Source of the DNA: Sediminicola sp035798135
Lineage (GTDB): Bacteria; Bacteroidota; Bacteroidia; Flavobacteriales; Flavobacteriaceae
NCBI GenBank assembly: GCA_035798135.1
Contig: JAPFBR010000004.1
Location: 62,001 to 126,000, forward strand
Length of the DNA stretch: 64,000 nucleotides
Direction: 5' to 3'
Positions 34,968-43,810 of this stretch are shown piece after piece. The notes below the pieces were generated by a model. It was not told the origin of the DNA and did not search any database. It saw only the letters and a list, made by a program, of their open reading frames with translations. The position numbers were made by a program, and so were the translations under genes. Numbering within the stretch: position 1 is the stretch's first letter; every line of letters begins with the position of its first letter.

Positions 34968-36338
34968 TTAGATCACAATTTCCACTACGTCGTATAATTT
35001 GGGGATATGCACATTCCATCCATAGGCATCCCTTATTTTGGTCCTAAAGGCGTCCAAAGCAGTGGGTTCCCCATGAACCAGGAACACCTTTTCCGGGATA
35101 TTTTTGATATCCTTCAACCAATCCATCAGTTCCTGCTGATCGGCATGGGCGGAGAGACTTTCCAAATGTGCTATTTTGGCTTTAACAGGATGGTATTTTC
35201 CAAAAAATTTAAGTTCATGGGCGCCTTCCAACAACTGCCTGCCCCTTGTTCCCTCTGCCATATACCCCACCAAAACAACTGTGGTCGAAGGCTCATCTAT
35301 CAACTGTTTTAAATAAGTCAAAACCCGTCCTCCGGTAACCATCCCGCTCCCGGCAATTACAATCTTTGGTCTAGGATCATCTATGGTTTTCCAAGTATCC
35401 TTATAGGAAGTAATGATGTTTACATGGTTGCACATGGCGCGGTATTCACTCATGGGTAGTTTATGCCACTGCGGATAATTTTCAAAAACAGAGAGTACAT
35501 TGTTTCCCATAGGGCTGTCTACAAAAATGGGGATGTTTGGAATACGGTTTTTCTTGTAAAGACTCCAAAGCAGATATAGCAATGATTGCAATCGTTCCAC
35601 GGCAAATGATGGGATGATGAGATTGCCTTTTTTATGAATGGTTTCTTGGATGAGATCAATGACGATATCTTCCACATTTTCCTGTGGATGTAATCTATTG
35701 CCGTAGGTACTTTCCACAAAAAGGAAGTCGGCCCAGTCTGGTCTCTCGGGTGCATACAAAAGGGCATCCGCATTCCTGCCAATATCACCCGAGAAGACAA
35801 ATAGTTTTTCAAAAATTTTCAATTCAATAAAAGTGGCCCCAATAATATGTCCATTGTACCTAAACTTGTATTTGATATTTTGTGATAGGGATATCCATTG
35901 ATCCCTTTCTTCGGCCTGGAACAAGTCAATTGCCCTATCGGCCTCTTCCTTGGTATAGAAAGGCATTGCTGGATCATGGGAACTATACCCCAATTTATTG
36001 GCCTGTTCCGCCTCTTCTTCGTGGATTTTGGCACTGTCCCTCAAAATGATGGCCGTAATGGCCAAGGTGGGTGACGTCGCAATTATTTTGCCATTAAATC
36101 CTTCTTTGACCAATCTCGGCAAGTATCCCGTATGGTCCAAATGACCGTGTGTGAGCAGAACCACTCCTATTTCGTCTGCTTTTATTGGCAATGGTTGCCA
36201 ATTGTGAAGACGCAGTTCCTTAAGCCCTTGGAACATTCCACAGTCTATCATGATATTCATTTCTGGGGTTTCCAAATAGTATTTAGAGCCCGTGACCGTA
36301 CTGGCCGCTCCCAAAAAGTGTATTTTTATACTCGCCAT
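34968..36338 (-). CDS. MBL-fold beta-CASP RNA exonuclease-like protein
   Basis: A 456-residue metallo-beta-lactamase/beta-CASP protein. It has the metal motif LTHGHLDHTG (about 62-71), SGDIGR (about 180), the beta-CASP region with VIAGSGMVTGGRVL (about 330), and terminal SLSAHADQQEL and VHGEP motifs, as in prokaryotic RNase/CPSF73-like enzymes. Together with the ATP-cone nuclease-like protein it may form an RNA-processing unit in the stress operon, though substrates are unknown. Last gene of a five-gene operon starting with the USP gene at 39402. Confidence 0.92.
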   Translation of the reverse strand: MASIKIHFLGAASTVTGSKYYLETPEMNIMIDCGMFQGLKELRLHNWQPLPIKADEIGVVLLTHGHLDHTGYLPRLVKEGFNGKIIATSPTLAITAIILRDSAKIHEEEAEQANKLGYSSHDPAMPFYTKEEADRAIDLFQAEERDQWISLSQNIKYKFRYNGHIIGATFIELKIFEKLFVFSGDIGRNADALLYAPERPDWADFLFVESTYGNRLHPQENVEDIVIDLIQETIHKKGNLIIPSFAVERLQSLLYLLWSLYKKNRIPNIPIFVDSPMGNNVLSVFENYPQWHKLPMSEYRAMCNHVNIITSYKDTWKTIDDPRPKIVIAGSGMVTGGRVLTYLKQLIDEPSTTVVLVGYMAEGTRGRQLLEGAHELKFFGKYHPVKAKIAHLESLSAHADQQELMDWLKDIKNIPEKVFLVHGEPTALDAFRTKIRDAYGWNVHIPKLYDVVEIVI

Positions 36339-36347
36339 ATCCTGATC

Positions 36348-37175
36348 TTAATAATTGCACAATAGTTCTATCTCTTTCATGATTTTAATTTTTCGAGAAT
36401 CTGAGATACCTAGGTGGTCCAGAAAAAATTTGTCGTGGAGCAAGTGTTGACAAAGCACCACATCCCTACTCAATAAAAATTGTTTTTCACGTGCACTAAG
36501 TAGTGTAGATACGGTGATGGGATACAATCCCAATCTGTCTATGCGGTCTTTTAGCCCGTTATCCTTTGGATAGTCCCAACTCAATAAATACAGCCCGGCA
36601 CATTCTCCATATAGGATGGCATCTTCCGTAAAGCGTGTATTGGTAGTTACCCATCCAACATCGAATACCAAGTCGGAATTCTCCTTTGTGTCCCAATGTT
36701 TTTTTACGTCCATATATCTGGAATGTATGTATAAAGGAATTTTTACATTGCAGTTTCTCCCTTCCTCGCTGTGGAACTTACATTCTATTATAGTGACCTT
36801 ACCGTTCTTTTGGGCATAAACATCTATTTCATGTTTTACGCAAATACCGGTCATCACCTTTCCAACTTCGGTTTTATATCCCGAGTATTCCAAAATGGCG
36901 CTCACAAATTTTTCGAAAGGATATCCTGTTGGACCAAATTCATAAATAGCCTTCTTCAGTTTGTATTTAGAGGCGTAAATGGATTTTTTCTTTTTTAATA
37001 TGGCAAACGCCCTATTGTAAATTTCTTTGGTACTGATCCCTTGATAAAGCTCATCCCGTACCCGATCTACAATGAGCTGGACCAATTCATCCTCCGCTCC
37101 ACTGCGCTTTAGGGATGCTGCCAGTTTGGAGATTGAAAATTTCACCCTTTCCCCAGAAGATTTTACTATTTCCAT
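36348..37175 (-). CDS. ATP-cone domain fused to a Mrr-like restriction endonuclease fold
   Basis: A 275-residue protein. The N-terminal 85 residues are an ATP-cone (IVKSSGERVKFSISKLAASL, ...), the nucleotide-sensing module of ribonucleotide reductases and NrdR. The central part (about 88-200) is a PD-(D/E)XK-like fold: EFGPTGYPFEKFVSAILEYSG, HEIDVYAQ, then IIECKFHSEEG, giving the E..D..ExK residues of Mrr-type nucleases. This suggests an ATP-regulated nuclease. It lies 20 nt after the mscS gene and 9 nt before the MBL gene, inside the USP operon. Known elsewhere as a USP-linked hypothetical. Confidence 0.85.
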   Translation of the reverse strand: MEIVKSSGERVKFSISKLAASLKRSGAEDELVQLIVDRVRDELYQGISTKEIYNRAFAILKKKKSIYASKYKLKKAIYEFGPTGYPFEKFVSAILEYSGYKTEVGKVMTGICVKHEIDVYAQKNGKVTIIECKFHSEEGRNCNVKIPLYIHSRYMDVKKHWDTKENSDLVFDVGWVTTNTRFTEDAILYGECAGLYLLSWDYPKDNGLKDRIDRLGLYPITVSTLLSAREKQFLLSRDVVLCQHLLHDKFFLDHLGISDSRKIKIMKEIELLCNY

Positions 37176-37195
37176 ATGTGATGGTTTTAAACCTA

Positions 37196-38101
37196 TTATT
37201 TTGTAATGCGTACTTCAACTTCAGGAATTTTTAATAATTGTAAAGTAGCAGATGCCAAAACCACTTTTCCATCTGTTTGTATTGCCTTCTTTTGAATGCT
37301 ATCAAAAAGTTTATGCTTGGTACTTCTTATCAGCTTATAATCCGTAATGTACCTCACGTTCAACTCTACCCAATTGTCTGTCAATTTTATGGCCACCGTA
37401 GGTTCCAAGGTGGCGTTCTCTATATAATAACGTTCTACCATCTCCCCCCATTTGGCCTTGCTAGCCTCTGCATAATCGAAGAGAAGTTCACATGAACTAT
37501 CCAAAACAATTTTCTTTGCCAATTCCACATCTGAACTATAGGTTACAAGAATATTGAGCTCGTCCCATACGAAAGGAAAGTTCATGGAGTAATTTTTTAT
37601 AGGGCCCTTAAACACAAAAGCGTTGCTGATCTTTACGATCCTACCGGAATAATTATCGCTACTGACCCATTCCCCCATTTCCATAATAGTGGTATAAATA
37701 CTATCAATATCTATGACATCGCCCTTTATTCCATTTATTTCTATTCAGTCCCCCGGGGTGTAGACCCGAACGGCAAAAATGTAAAAGGAGCCTGCAATAC
37801 TTAATATAAGCTCTTGTAAGGTAAAGGCGATTCCTGCGGTGAAGAGTCCTATAATAAGGGAGTAATCCTTACTATTGCCAGCAGTGAAAAACACCAATAA
37901 AAGAATGGCAATCAGCACATACCCAAAAACCTCTATCCCCTTTTGGGTCTTGTACCTAAATCTTACATTTTCAATCCTATTGCGGGCAAACTTTCTTAAA
38001 ATTCGAATTCCTATGATAATGATCAAAACCCAAAACAACAATCGCAATATGCTAACTAAAAAAGGTTGTTGTTCCAGAAGATCGTATAGCTGTTGCATCA
38101 T
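37196..38101 (-). pseudogene. MscS-family mechanosensitive channel with an in-frame TGA
   Basis: One open frame spans 38101-37196 apart from a TGA at 37745-37747 (codon 119). Before it: a membrane part of three helices and a pore segment (AGIAFTLQELILSIAGSFYI, then RVYTPGD). After it, in the same frame: IEINGIKGDVIDIDSIYTTI and GEWVSSDNYSGRIVKISNAF, which is the beta-domain of MscS (family text GDrIeingikG). CGA to TGA would explain the stop. Full length (about 301 codons) fits the family. Either a nonsense pseudogene, a sequencing error, or a very unusual readthrough case. Confidence 0.75.
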
Positions 38102-38136
38102 TTGCACATTAAAAGTTTGTAAGGCAAATCCTAAAT

Positions 38137-38544
38137 TCAGGCCTTGTAATAATCCTTTATCAAGGCTTTAATTTGATTGTCGGTCATACTATCTTTTTTA
38201 GCCACCACTTTTAGTTTTGAGGCGAGGGCAGGGTACCTATCTATGAGTTCTTTCCCGAATTTCTCCCTGGTAATGGCCGGCCCAAAAATGGCGATGGCAT
38301 CTACCTCCCCTACTATGTCTACCAAATTCTTAAAATAAGTCCTCAACTGCTGTTTTTCCCGTTCCATATATGAACTTTCCCGAACCACATCTTGGGTACC
38401 TCCCCATTTAAATGGTGCTCTGCCACCCCCTGTAGGATGAAAAAATTCTACCTCAGATTTCAACGTGAGAAATTCTTCTTTGCCATTGGACAATTTCAAT
38501 ATTTTGGCTTGTTTCTTATCTAACCAAATCCCTACCCTTTCCAT
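38137..38544 (-). CDS. eRF1-like/host-attachment-type hypothetical protein
   Basis: A 135-residue cytoplasmic protein starting MERVGIWLDKKQAKILKL. The opening strands and the later GEVDAIAIFGPAITREKFGK segment recall the N-terminal-type eRF1 (baeRF) fold proteins found next to universal stress proteins. It is 6 nt downstream of the USP gene, so the two are probably cotranslated. The assignment is tentative and the function unknown. Confidence 0.55.
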   Translation of the reverse strand: MERVGIWLDKKQAKILKLSNGKEEFLTLKSEVEFFHPTGGGRAPFKWGGTQDVVRESSYMEREKQQLRTYFKNLVDIVGEVDAIAIFGPAITREKFGKELIDRYPALASKLKVVAKKDSMTDNQIKALIKDYYKA

Positions 38545-38550
38545 TTTTTC

Positions 38551-39402
38551 TTATTTTGAATAATCATTAAGTACCAAAATTGGGATCCTGGCATGATACC
38601 CGATATCCTTTACCAGAGGTTTGGTGAACAAAATGCCAAAAAAACTATGTTTTTTGTTTAAAAATGCAACCATATCACTGCCTCTGCTTTCGATAAAAAA
38701 GCCAATCCCTTTATGGACCTTTGTATCCGATAGGGAATGAAAACTACATTCAACGTCTGCCAAAATAGTTTCCAATAGTTCTTTGTTCGCTTCCTGTGCT
38801 TTGGATAATTTTGTCTCCTCCATAATATGAAGCACACGAACTGGGGTACTGTACATTTTTGTAATACCCAATAAATGGGAGAGTTCCCTTCTTTTAAAAC
38901 TGGTCTTATAATCCGTTGGAAATACAATTTCTACCGGGGGAGAAAACCTAAAATCTTCAGGCACGGACAACACTGGGCAGTCCGTCACCGCCTCCATAGT
39001 CGCAACGGTATTGGTACCATAAATTACACCCTTACCTCCTGTAGCTCCTTTTGTACCCATCACCACTATATCAATATCCTTCTTTGCAATGGTATCTTTG
39101 ATGCCATCAATAAGCGAATTGTAGATAGAAATGGTATGATAGGTGTGCTTGGGATTGGTAATGTGCAGTTCCAAAATATCCAATAACTTTTGAAAATCGA
39201 CCTCGGATGCCTTCTTGGCGGAATCATATACCTTATTTCCTGGTTCTGGAACCATCATATTGTCCAACGAATATCCGTCTACCTGAAACACGTTCAAAAG
39301 ATAGAACTCACAATGCTGATCCTTGTACATATCCAAGGCATATCTAATGGCATTTAAGGCATTTCTAGAGAAATCCGTGGGCAATAATATTCTTTGATCC
39401 AT
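38551..39402 (-). CDS. Universal stress protein, tandem UspA domains
   Basis: A 283-residue tandem USP. Domain 1 (1-145) starts RILLPTDFSRNALNAIRYAL and ends with the G-2x-G-9x-G motif in VVMGTKGATGGKGVIYGTNT, an intact ATP-binding signature with a lengthened loop. Domain 2 (about 155-283) starts EIVFPTDYKTSF and lacks a G-2x-G motif. It is first gene of the operon USP, eRF1-like, mscS, ATP-cone, MBL and is driven by the FNR-type promoter at 39431-39473. The neighbouring thioredoxin gene is divergent. Confidence 0.92.
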   Translation of the reverse strand: MDQRILLPTDFSRNALNAIRYALDMYKDQHCEFYLLNVFQVDGYSLDNMMVPEPGNKVYDSAKKASEVDFQKLLDILELHITNPKHTYHTISIYNSLIDGIKDTIAKKDIDIVVMGTKGATGGKGVIYGTNTVATMEAVTDCPVLSVPEDFRFSPPVEIVFPTDYKTSFKRRELSHLLGITKMYSTPVRVLHIMEETKLSKAQEANKELLETILADVECSFHSLSDTKVHKGIGFFIESRGSDMVAFLNKKHSFFGILFTKPLVKDIGYHARIPILVLNDYSK

Positions 39403-39430
39403 AATGTTGGTTACTGTATTAGGTATGACT

Positions 39431-39473
39431 TAAAAATAGAAGCAATACCTAAAATAATCTATGATAATTATCA
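39431..39473 (-). promoter_or_regulatory. FNR-type operator plus -7 box of the USP-MBL operon
   Basis: Operator TGATAATTATCA (39462-39473), a perfect 12-bp palindrome, is followed on the minus strand by TATTTTTA (39431-39438), start-to-start 35 nt. Predicted start near 39426, about 24 nt before the ATG. Confidence 0.68.
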
Positions 39474-39504
39474 GTCCAAAGTAAAAATAAAGGTAACAAG
39501 AGGA

Positions 39505-39547
39505 TGATAAAAGTCAGTTTGCATTATATTGTATTTTAATAACTTGA
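39505..39547 (+). promoter_or_regulatory. FNR-type operator plus -7 box of the thioredoxin gene
   Basis: Operator TGATAAAAGTCA (39505-39516) is followed by TAACTTGA (39540-39547), start-to-start 35 nt, with the ATG at 39566. Confidence 0.62.
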
Positions 39548-39565
39548 TCCGTAAACACAAAATAC

Positions 39566-39868
39566 ATGAAAAGTAGTTTTAACGACATCATTAAATCAGA
39601 GACCCCAGTTTTGGTCGATTTTTATGCGGACTGGTGCGGTCCCTGCAAGACATTGGCGCCCATCTTAAAACAGGTCAAGGAAGAACTGGGAGATGCGATT
39701 AAGGTGATCAAAATAGATGTGGACAAAAACCAAGCCCTAGCGGGTAAGTTTCAGGTACGTGGGGTTCCTACAATGATATTATTCAAAAATGGAAAACAGC
39801 TTTGGCGGCAATCTGGCGTGCTACAGAAAAATGAGTTGGTGGCTACAATAAAGTCATACGACAACTAA
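39566..39868 (+). CDS. trxA: Thioredoxin
   Basis: A 100-residue thioredoxin with PVLVDFYADWCGPCKTLAPI (active site WCGPC near 26-30) and cis-Pro in VRGVPTMILF. It is slightly short, lacking the first beta strand of E. coli TrxA, as in many stress-linked paralogues. It is expected to be a cytoplasmic disulfide reductase. It stands alone and has an FNR-type promoter, divergent from the USP operon; another housekeeping thioredoxin is likely elsewhere. Confidence 0.92.
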   Translation: MKSSFNDIIKSETPVLVDFYADWCGPCKTLAPILKQVKEELGDAIKVIKIDVDKNQALAGKFQVRGVPTMILFKNGKQLWRQSGVLQKNELVATIKSYDN

Positions 39869-39936
39869 CTATTTATTTGGAAGTGCCCACTTGTAACCGA
39901 AAGTAAATCCTCAAATTTAATTGCGGATACCCTTTA

Positions 39937-40785
39937 TTAATCGTGAATTACCAAAAAGGGAACCTTAGTGTGGAAACTTATTTTTTCCACCTTGGAACTA
40001 AACAGAATTTGCTGGATAAAATTTAAGTTTTTGGCAACCATGACCAATAGGTCTACATTCCTACTTTCCACAAAACATTGTACGGCAGCGGTAACATTCT
40101 TATTGGAAATGGAATGGAAACTGTTCATATTTTCAAAGGTTTCATTTAGATAATCTTCCAGATATTCTTTATTCTGCAGCTGGGAATCAGAAAGCATTTG
40201 GTCAGATTTGGAAGCATGCATTACCCTCATATATGCCTTATTTGTTTCCAAGAGTTCGGAAATGGCAGAAAGTATCTTAGCGGAAAAAAAAATATTGTAA
40301 TCCGTTGGAAAGGCTATTTCCTCCAACTTCCCAAATCCCACCATTGCGGGTACTGCTAGGGTATTGCATTTCACTTTGGTGATCACATCCCCCGTATTGC
40401 TGCCTATGGCATCCCCTAAAGCTCCTGAAGTTCCCTTGGTTCCCATCACAATAAGATCAATTTTCCGCTCCTGTACAGTTCTTCTTACGCACTCAACAAA
40501 AAAGCCCTGCTCGTACAACGGATAAAAATGATGCTTTTTAGTGGTCGCCAAGCTTTCCACTCTTTTAAGAAAAATATGAAGTTTCTTTCTGGCAGAAACT
40601 ATAACATCTTCGACAATTATTTCAGGGGAAGCCGCATAGCTCAACCCTTGAAAAGCATAACCGCTCATATCATTTACATGGAGCAAATAAAAATTACAAG
40701 GGCTCTTTTTCAATAATTCCAATGCATAGGTAACCGCATTAAAGGAATCTTCCGAAAAGTCTGTAGGAATTAAAATATTCTTCAT
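39937..40785 (-). CDS. Universal stress protein, tandem UspA domains
   Basis: A 282-residue tandem USP from ATG 40785 (MKNILIPTDFSEDSFNAVTY); a GTG at 40794 is not preferred. Domain 1 ends with the ATP-binding signature IVMGTKGTSGALGDAIGSNT; domain 2 (about 155-282) begins EIAFPTDYNIFF and is degenerate. It is close in layout to the USP at 38551, suggesting a local duplication. FNR-type promoter directly upstream with a perfect -7 box. Confidence 0.92.
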   Translation of the reverse strand: MKNILIPTDFSEDSFNAVTYALELLKKSPCNFYLLHVNDMSGYAFQGLSYAASPEIIVEDVIVSARKKLHIFLKRVESLATTKKHHFYPLYEQGFFVECVRRTVQERKIDLIVMGTKGTSGALGDAIGSNTGDVITKVKCNTLAVPAMVGFGKLEEIAFPTDYNIFFSAKILSAISELLETNKAYMRVMHASKSDQMLSDSQLQNKEYLEDYLNETFENMNSFHSISNKNVTAAVQCFVESRNVDLLVMVAKNLNFIQQILFSSKVEKISFHTKVPFLVIHD

Positions 40786-40803
40786 TGTACGCACTTCTTA
40801 AAA

Positions 40804-40846
40804 CAAATGTATTGGTACAATGCCGTCTATTATATGACAAAAATCA
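40804..40846 (-). promoter_or_regulatory. FNR-type operator plus consensus -7 box of the USP gene
   Basis: Operator TGACAAAAATCA (40835-40846) is followed on the minus strand by TACATTTG (40804-40811), a full TAnnTTTG match, start-to-start 35 nt. The ATG at 40785 lies about 14 nt after the predicted start. Confidence 0.68.
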
Positions 40847-40897
40847 GTTTTGAAAAACACGTAAGAAAAAATTAAGGGCAACCTTCCCTAAGTCGCG

Positions 40898-41950
40898 TTA
40901 GTTCATTTGTTCTAACAGATTGAGATCCAAAATTTTAATATTTCTACCTTCAATATCAATGATCCCTTCTTTTTTAAAACTGGACAGGGTCCTTATTAGG
41001 CTTTCGGTAGCAATCCCTGCCACACTTGCCAAATCGCTTCTAGAAATCTTAATGGGATTGTCTCCGTTTTTATTCAACAAGTCTGCGAATTGCATAATCG
41101 TTTTGGCAGTTTTTTTTCTAACCGAACTATAGGCCATTTGTAGCAATTGCTGTTTGATCTCTGATAGGTTTTTGGAAAGCAGTCCCATAAGTTCCAGAGA
41201 TACCTGATTGTTCTTTTCAAGTACAGATTTTAAAAGATCCTTGGAGACCCCAACCAATTCTACATCTTCCACTGCTACGGCAGACTCTTCATAAGGAATG
41301 TTTTCCATGAAAGAGGTAAAACCCATAAAATCATCCACAGGATGTAGGGAGGTGACCAACTCTTTGCCATCGCTGTCCATTTTATAACATTTTACAGCTC
41401 CCTTGACACTCAAATAGATCTTGTTGGAATGATCCCCTTCCCTATAAATGGTCTCCCCATTCTTAAAGAAAAATAGTTCCCCGTTATCATCGAAAAAATT
41501 TTTCAATTCATTTAAATTGCGAAGTTCTTGCTGATCTTGAGAAAGGACCTTTTCCGCATTACTCTTAATTTGGGATAAAATCTGGGCTTTGGCCAACCTA
41601 CTCTCTATGGCACTGCATAGGTCTTCCTCTTCAAAAGGTTTGGTCAAATAATCATCGGCCCCCAAATCCATTCCTTTTCTTATTTCCTTCCGCTCTGTTT
41701 TTGCTGAAAGAAAAATTAGGGGAATATGATTGGTTTTTTCATTGGAGTTTAGGGCTTCCAATACCCCATAGCCATCGATCTCGGGCATCATAATGTCGCA
41801 TACCACAATATCAGGAATTTTTGCAATGGCAAGTTCAATGCCCAATTTGCCATTCGGAGCCGTTATGACATGGTAATCGGCCAATTCCAATAGTTCTTGG
41901 GTATTCTCCCTTAAAGCTAAATCATCCTCAATTAAAAGTACCGTTTTCAT
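40898..41950 (-). CDS. Response regulator fused to a CRP/FNR-type transcription factor
   Basis: A 350-residue paralogue of the regulator at 25357: receiver (Asp52, Lys104), sensor domain about 150-260 and winged HTH about 265-345 whose recognition helix reads ATESLIRTLSSF. Glu316 and Arg320 keep the FNR-type pair and Ile319 replaces FNR Ser, as in the paralogue, so both probably bind the same TGA-type sites. It lies 2 nt after its kinase gene. No FNR-type operator was found upstream of this operon, unlike that at 29071. Confidence 0.93.
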   Translation of the reverse strand: MKTVLLIEDDLALRENTQELLELADYHVITAPNGKLGIELAIAKIPDIVVCDIMMPEIDGYGVLEALNSNEKTNHIPLIFLSAKTERKEIRKGMDLGADDYLTKPFEEEDLCSAIESRLAKAQILSQIKSNAEKVLSQDQQELRNLNELKNFFDDNGELFFFKNGETIYREGDHSNKIYLSVKGAVKCYKMDSDGKELVTSLHPVDDFMGFTSFMENIPYEESAVAVEDVELVGVSKDLLKSVLEKNNQVSLELMGLLSKNLSEIKQQLLQMAYSSVRKKTAKTIMQFADLLNKNGDNPIKISRSDLASVAGIATESLIRTLSSFKKEGIIDIEGRNIKILDLNLLEQMN

Positions 41951-41952
41951 AC

Positions 41953-43185
41953 TTAATTTAAATTATTTAATACTGGTAGCTGTATATTAAAAGTTGAACC
42001 CTTATTTTCTTCACTTGTAAAATCTATGACTCCTCCAAGATTTTCCAGATGGCCTTTAACTATATTCAGGCCTATTCCCGTTCCTTGTGTGAGCAACGCA
42101 TTTTCTGCTCTGAAATATCGATTGAAAATAAATTTTTGCTCCTCTTTTGGTATGCCCATCCCCTTATCTATGACCTTTAAAGTAACCATTTTTTTGTTGT
42201 GCTCCACTTTGATGTCTATAGAGGAATGTTCCGGAGAATATTTAATGGCATTATGTATTAAATTGGATAATATCAATTCCAGGATTTTCTCATCAAAATC
42301 TATAATTACCTCATCTATATTATCTGGGTAATGTATATTCTGTCCTGTTTTCAATAGCATATTGGCATCATAGATAACTTCGTTTACCAATTTACTCAAC
42401 GGAAAGGTAGTAAACTTATAATTTACCTTGCCAGATTCCAATCGCTCTACGGATAGAAAATCGGTAAGTATGGTATCCAAGTATTTCACCTTGTTTTTAA
42501 TGGTGTCCAAATGTTTGTCCCGCTTGGCCTGTTGTTCACTAAGCTGGTATTTGGATATCAAGGTGGCCGAGGTAAGGATACTGCTTAACGGAGTCTTGAA
42601 TTCATGGGATACCAAAGAAAGAAATTTAGTTTTGAGATCATTGAGTTCCCGCTCTTTCTTTAGGGCCAATTTGGCTTTGCTTTCCGCCTCTTTTCTTAGG
42701 GTAACCTCACCCCTAAGCTCTAAAACGATATCATTTAGTTCTTTGGTTCGCAGTTCTATTTTTGCCTCCAATTGTGAATTGAGTTCACCTATCTGCTGCT
42801 CCTGCTGTTTTCTTTGGGTAATATCTATGACCAAGGCCATCACATAGGTAACCCCATCTACTTCAAAAGGGTTCAATCCAGCTTCTACCGGGAATTCTTG
42901 GCCATTTTTCCGCATTCCAAACAGATCACGACCTTGTCCCATTTGGCGTTTGCCACTCTTCTGCATAAAGCCGGAAAAATGGCTTCCATGATTGTGATGG
43001 AATTTTTGTGGGATCAAGGTATTGAGTGGCTTCCCAATTAATGCCCCATTACCATACCCAAACATTTCATTGGCAGAATTGTTGGTGGCAACTATCAATT
43101 GCTCCCTGTTTACCACAATAATTCCTTCGGAAATGGCACTGGAAAGCAAATTGAAAATATTGCTGTTCTGTTTAAAAAATTTCAT
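41953..43185 (-). CDS. PAS sensor histidine kinase with FixL-like PAS motif
   Basis: A 410-residue soluble kinase. One PAS domain (about 10-128) has FHHNHGSHFSGF (61-72) followed by GQGRDLFGMRKNGQEFPVEA (83-102), which aligns with the heme-PAS core of FixL: His66 at the proximal-His position and Arg86 at the Arg220-like position. Then come a coiled coil, HisKA with FLSLVSHEFKTPL (His194) and HATPase with GTGIGLNIVKGHL. Non-heme PAS domains also keep much of this pattern, so heme binding is only a hypothesis. It is the first gene of the kinase-regulator operon and 86 nt from the truncated haemoglobin gene. Confidence 0.9.
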   Translation of the reverse strand: MKFFKQNSNIFNLLSSAISEGIIVVNREQLIVATNNSANEMFGYGNGALIGKPLNTLIPQKFHHNHGSHFSGFMQKSGKRQMGQGRDLFGMRKNGQEFPVEAGLNPFEVDGVTYVMALVIDITQRKQQEQQIGELNSQLEAKIELRTKELNDIVLELRGEVTLRKEAESKAKLALKKERELNDLKTKFLSLVSHEFKTPLSSILTSATLISKYQLSEQQAKRDKHLDTIKNKVKYLDTILTDFLSVERLESGKVNYKFTTFPLSKLVNEVIYDANMLLKTGQNIHYPDNIDEVIIDFDEKILELILSNLIHNAIKYSPEHSSIDIKVEHNKKMVTLKVIDKGMGIPKEEQKFIFNRYFRAENALLTQGTGIGLNIVKGHLENLGGVIDFTSEENKGSTFNIQLPVLNNLN

Positions 43186-43271
43186 ATCCCAAAGTTAACT
43201 TTTTTACAATTTGGTCTTCTAAGATATAGAATAAAATACGATAGTTGAGCCTATCCCGTCCTTTATGAATA

Positions 43272-43661
43272 TCAATTCAAAAAATCTGCCCCTTTTTTCC
43301 TTAGAAATTGAATTTTATAATGGAACATTTCTGCCATTTTTTGAGCCCTCCATTTCGCTTCCTCTGCCTTTTCTCCCTCAAAATGTTCGTTTAAGGTGCT
43401 ATAAAATAAGTGGAGCCAACGATCAAAATGTTCTTGGTGCAAGGGCAATTTGGCATGTGGGGCAAACGGGCTGCCGTTATAAGTATGATCTCCCAGCAAC
43501 AGTGTCTCCCAAAAGCGATACATCTTTTCCAAATGGACGGCCCATTCATTGCCGATAATCCTGTTAAAAATTACACCGATAAGCTCATCCTGCTGAATTT
43601 TGGCATAAAATGTATCCACCAAAAATTTAATGTCCTCCAATGTTGCTATCTCCCTTTTCAT
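43272..43661 (-). CDS. Group III truncated haemoglobin
   Basis: A 129-residue 2-on-2 globin. It has FYAKIQQDELIGVIF at the B-helix region, YRFWETLLLGDHTYNGSPF and the proximal-His segment LPLHQEHFDRWLHLF, the signature of group III (trHbP, Ctb-like) globins. Such proteins bind O2 or NO with high affinity and are expected to help under low oxygen or nitrosative stress. No FNR-type operator is evident; a consensus TAATTTTG box lies at 43666-43673 on the minus strand, too close to the start codon to be sure. Located next to the PAS kinase. Confidence 0.92.
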   Translation of the reverse strand: MKREIATLEDIKFLVDTFYAKIQQDELIGVIFNRIIGNEWAVHLEKMYRFWETLLLGDHTYNGSPFAPHAKLPLHQEHFDRWLHLFYSTLNEHFEGEKAEEAKWRAQKMAEMFHYKIQFLRKKGADFLN

Positions 43662-43810
43662 GCCCCAAAATTACACCATTATATGCACTAAAGGAAATAC
43701 TGAACCGTTTGGTTTTGAAACCGAAAAATATTTAGCCCACCCGGTAAGCCTGCCTTGCCAATTTTCCATTAAATTTATACCATCAAAACAACAGGTAGGG
43801 AATATTGGGC

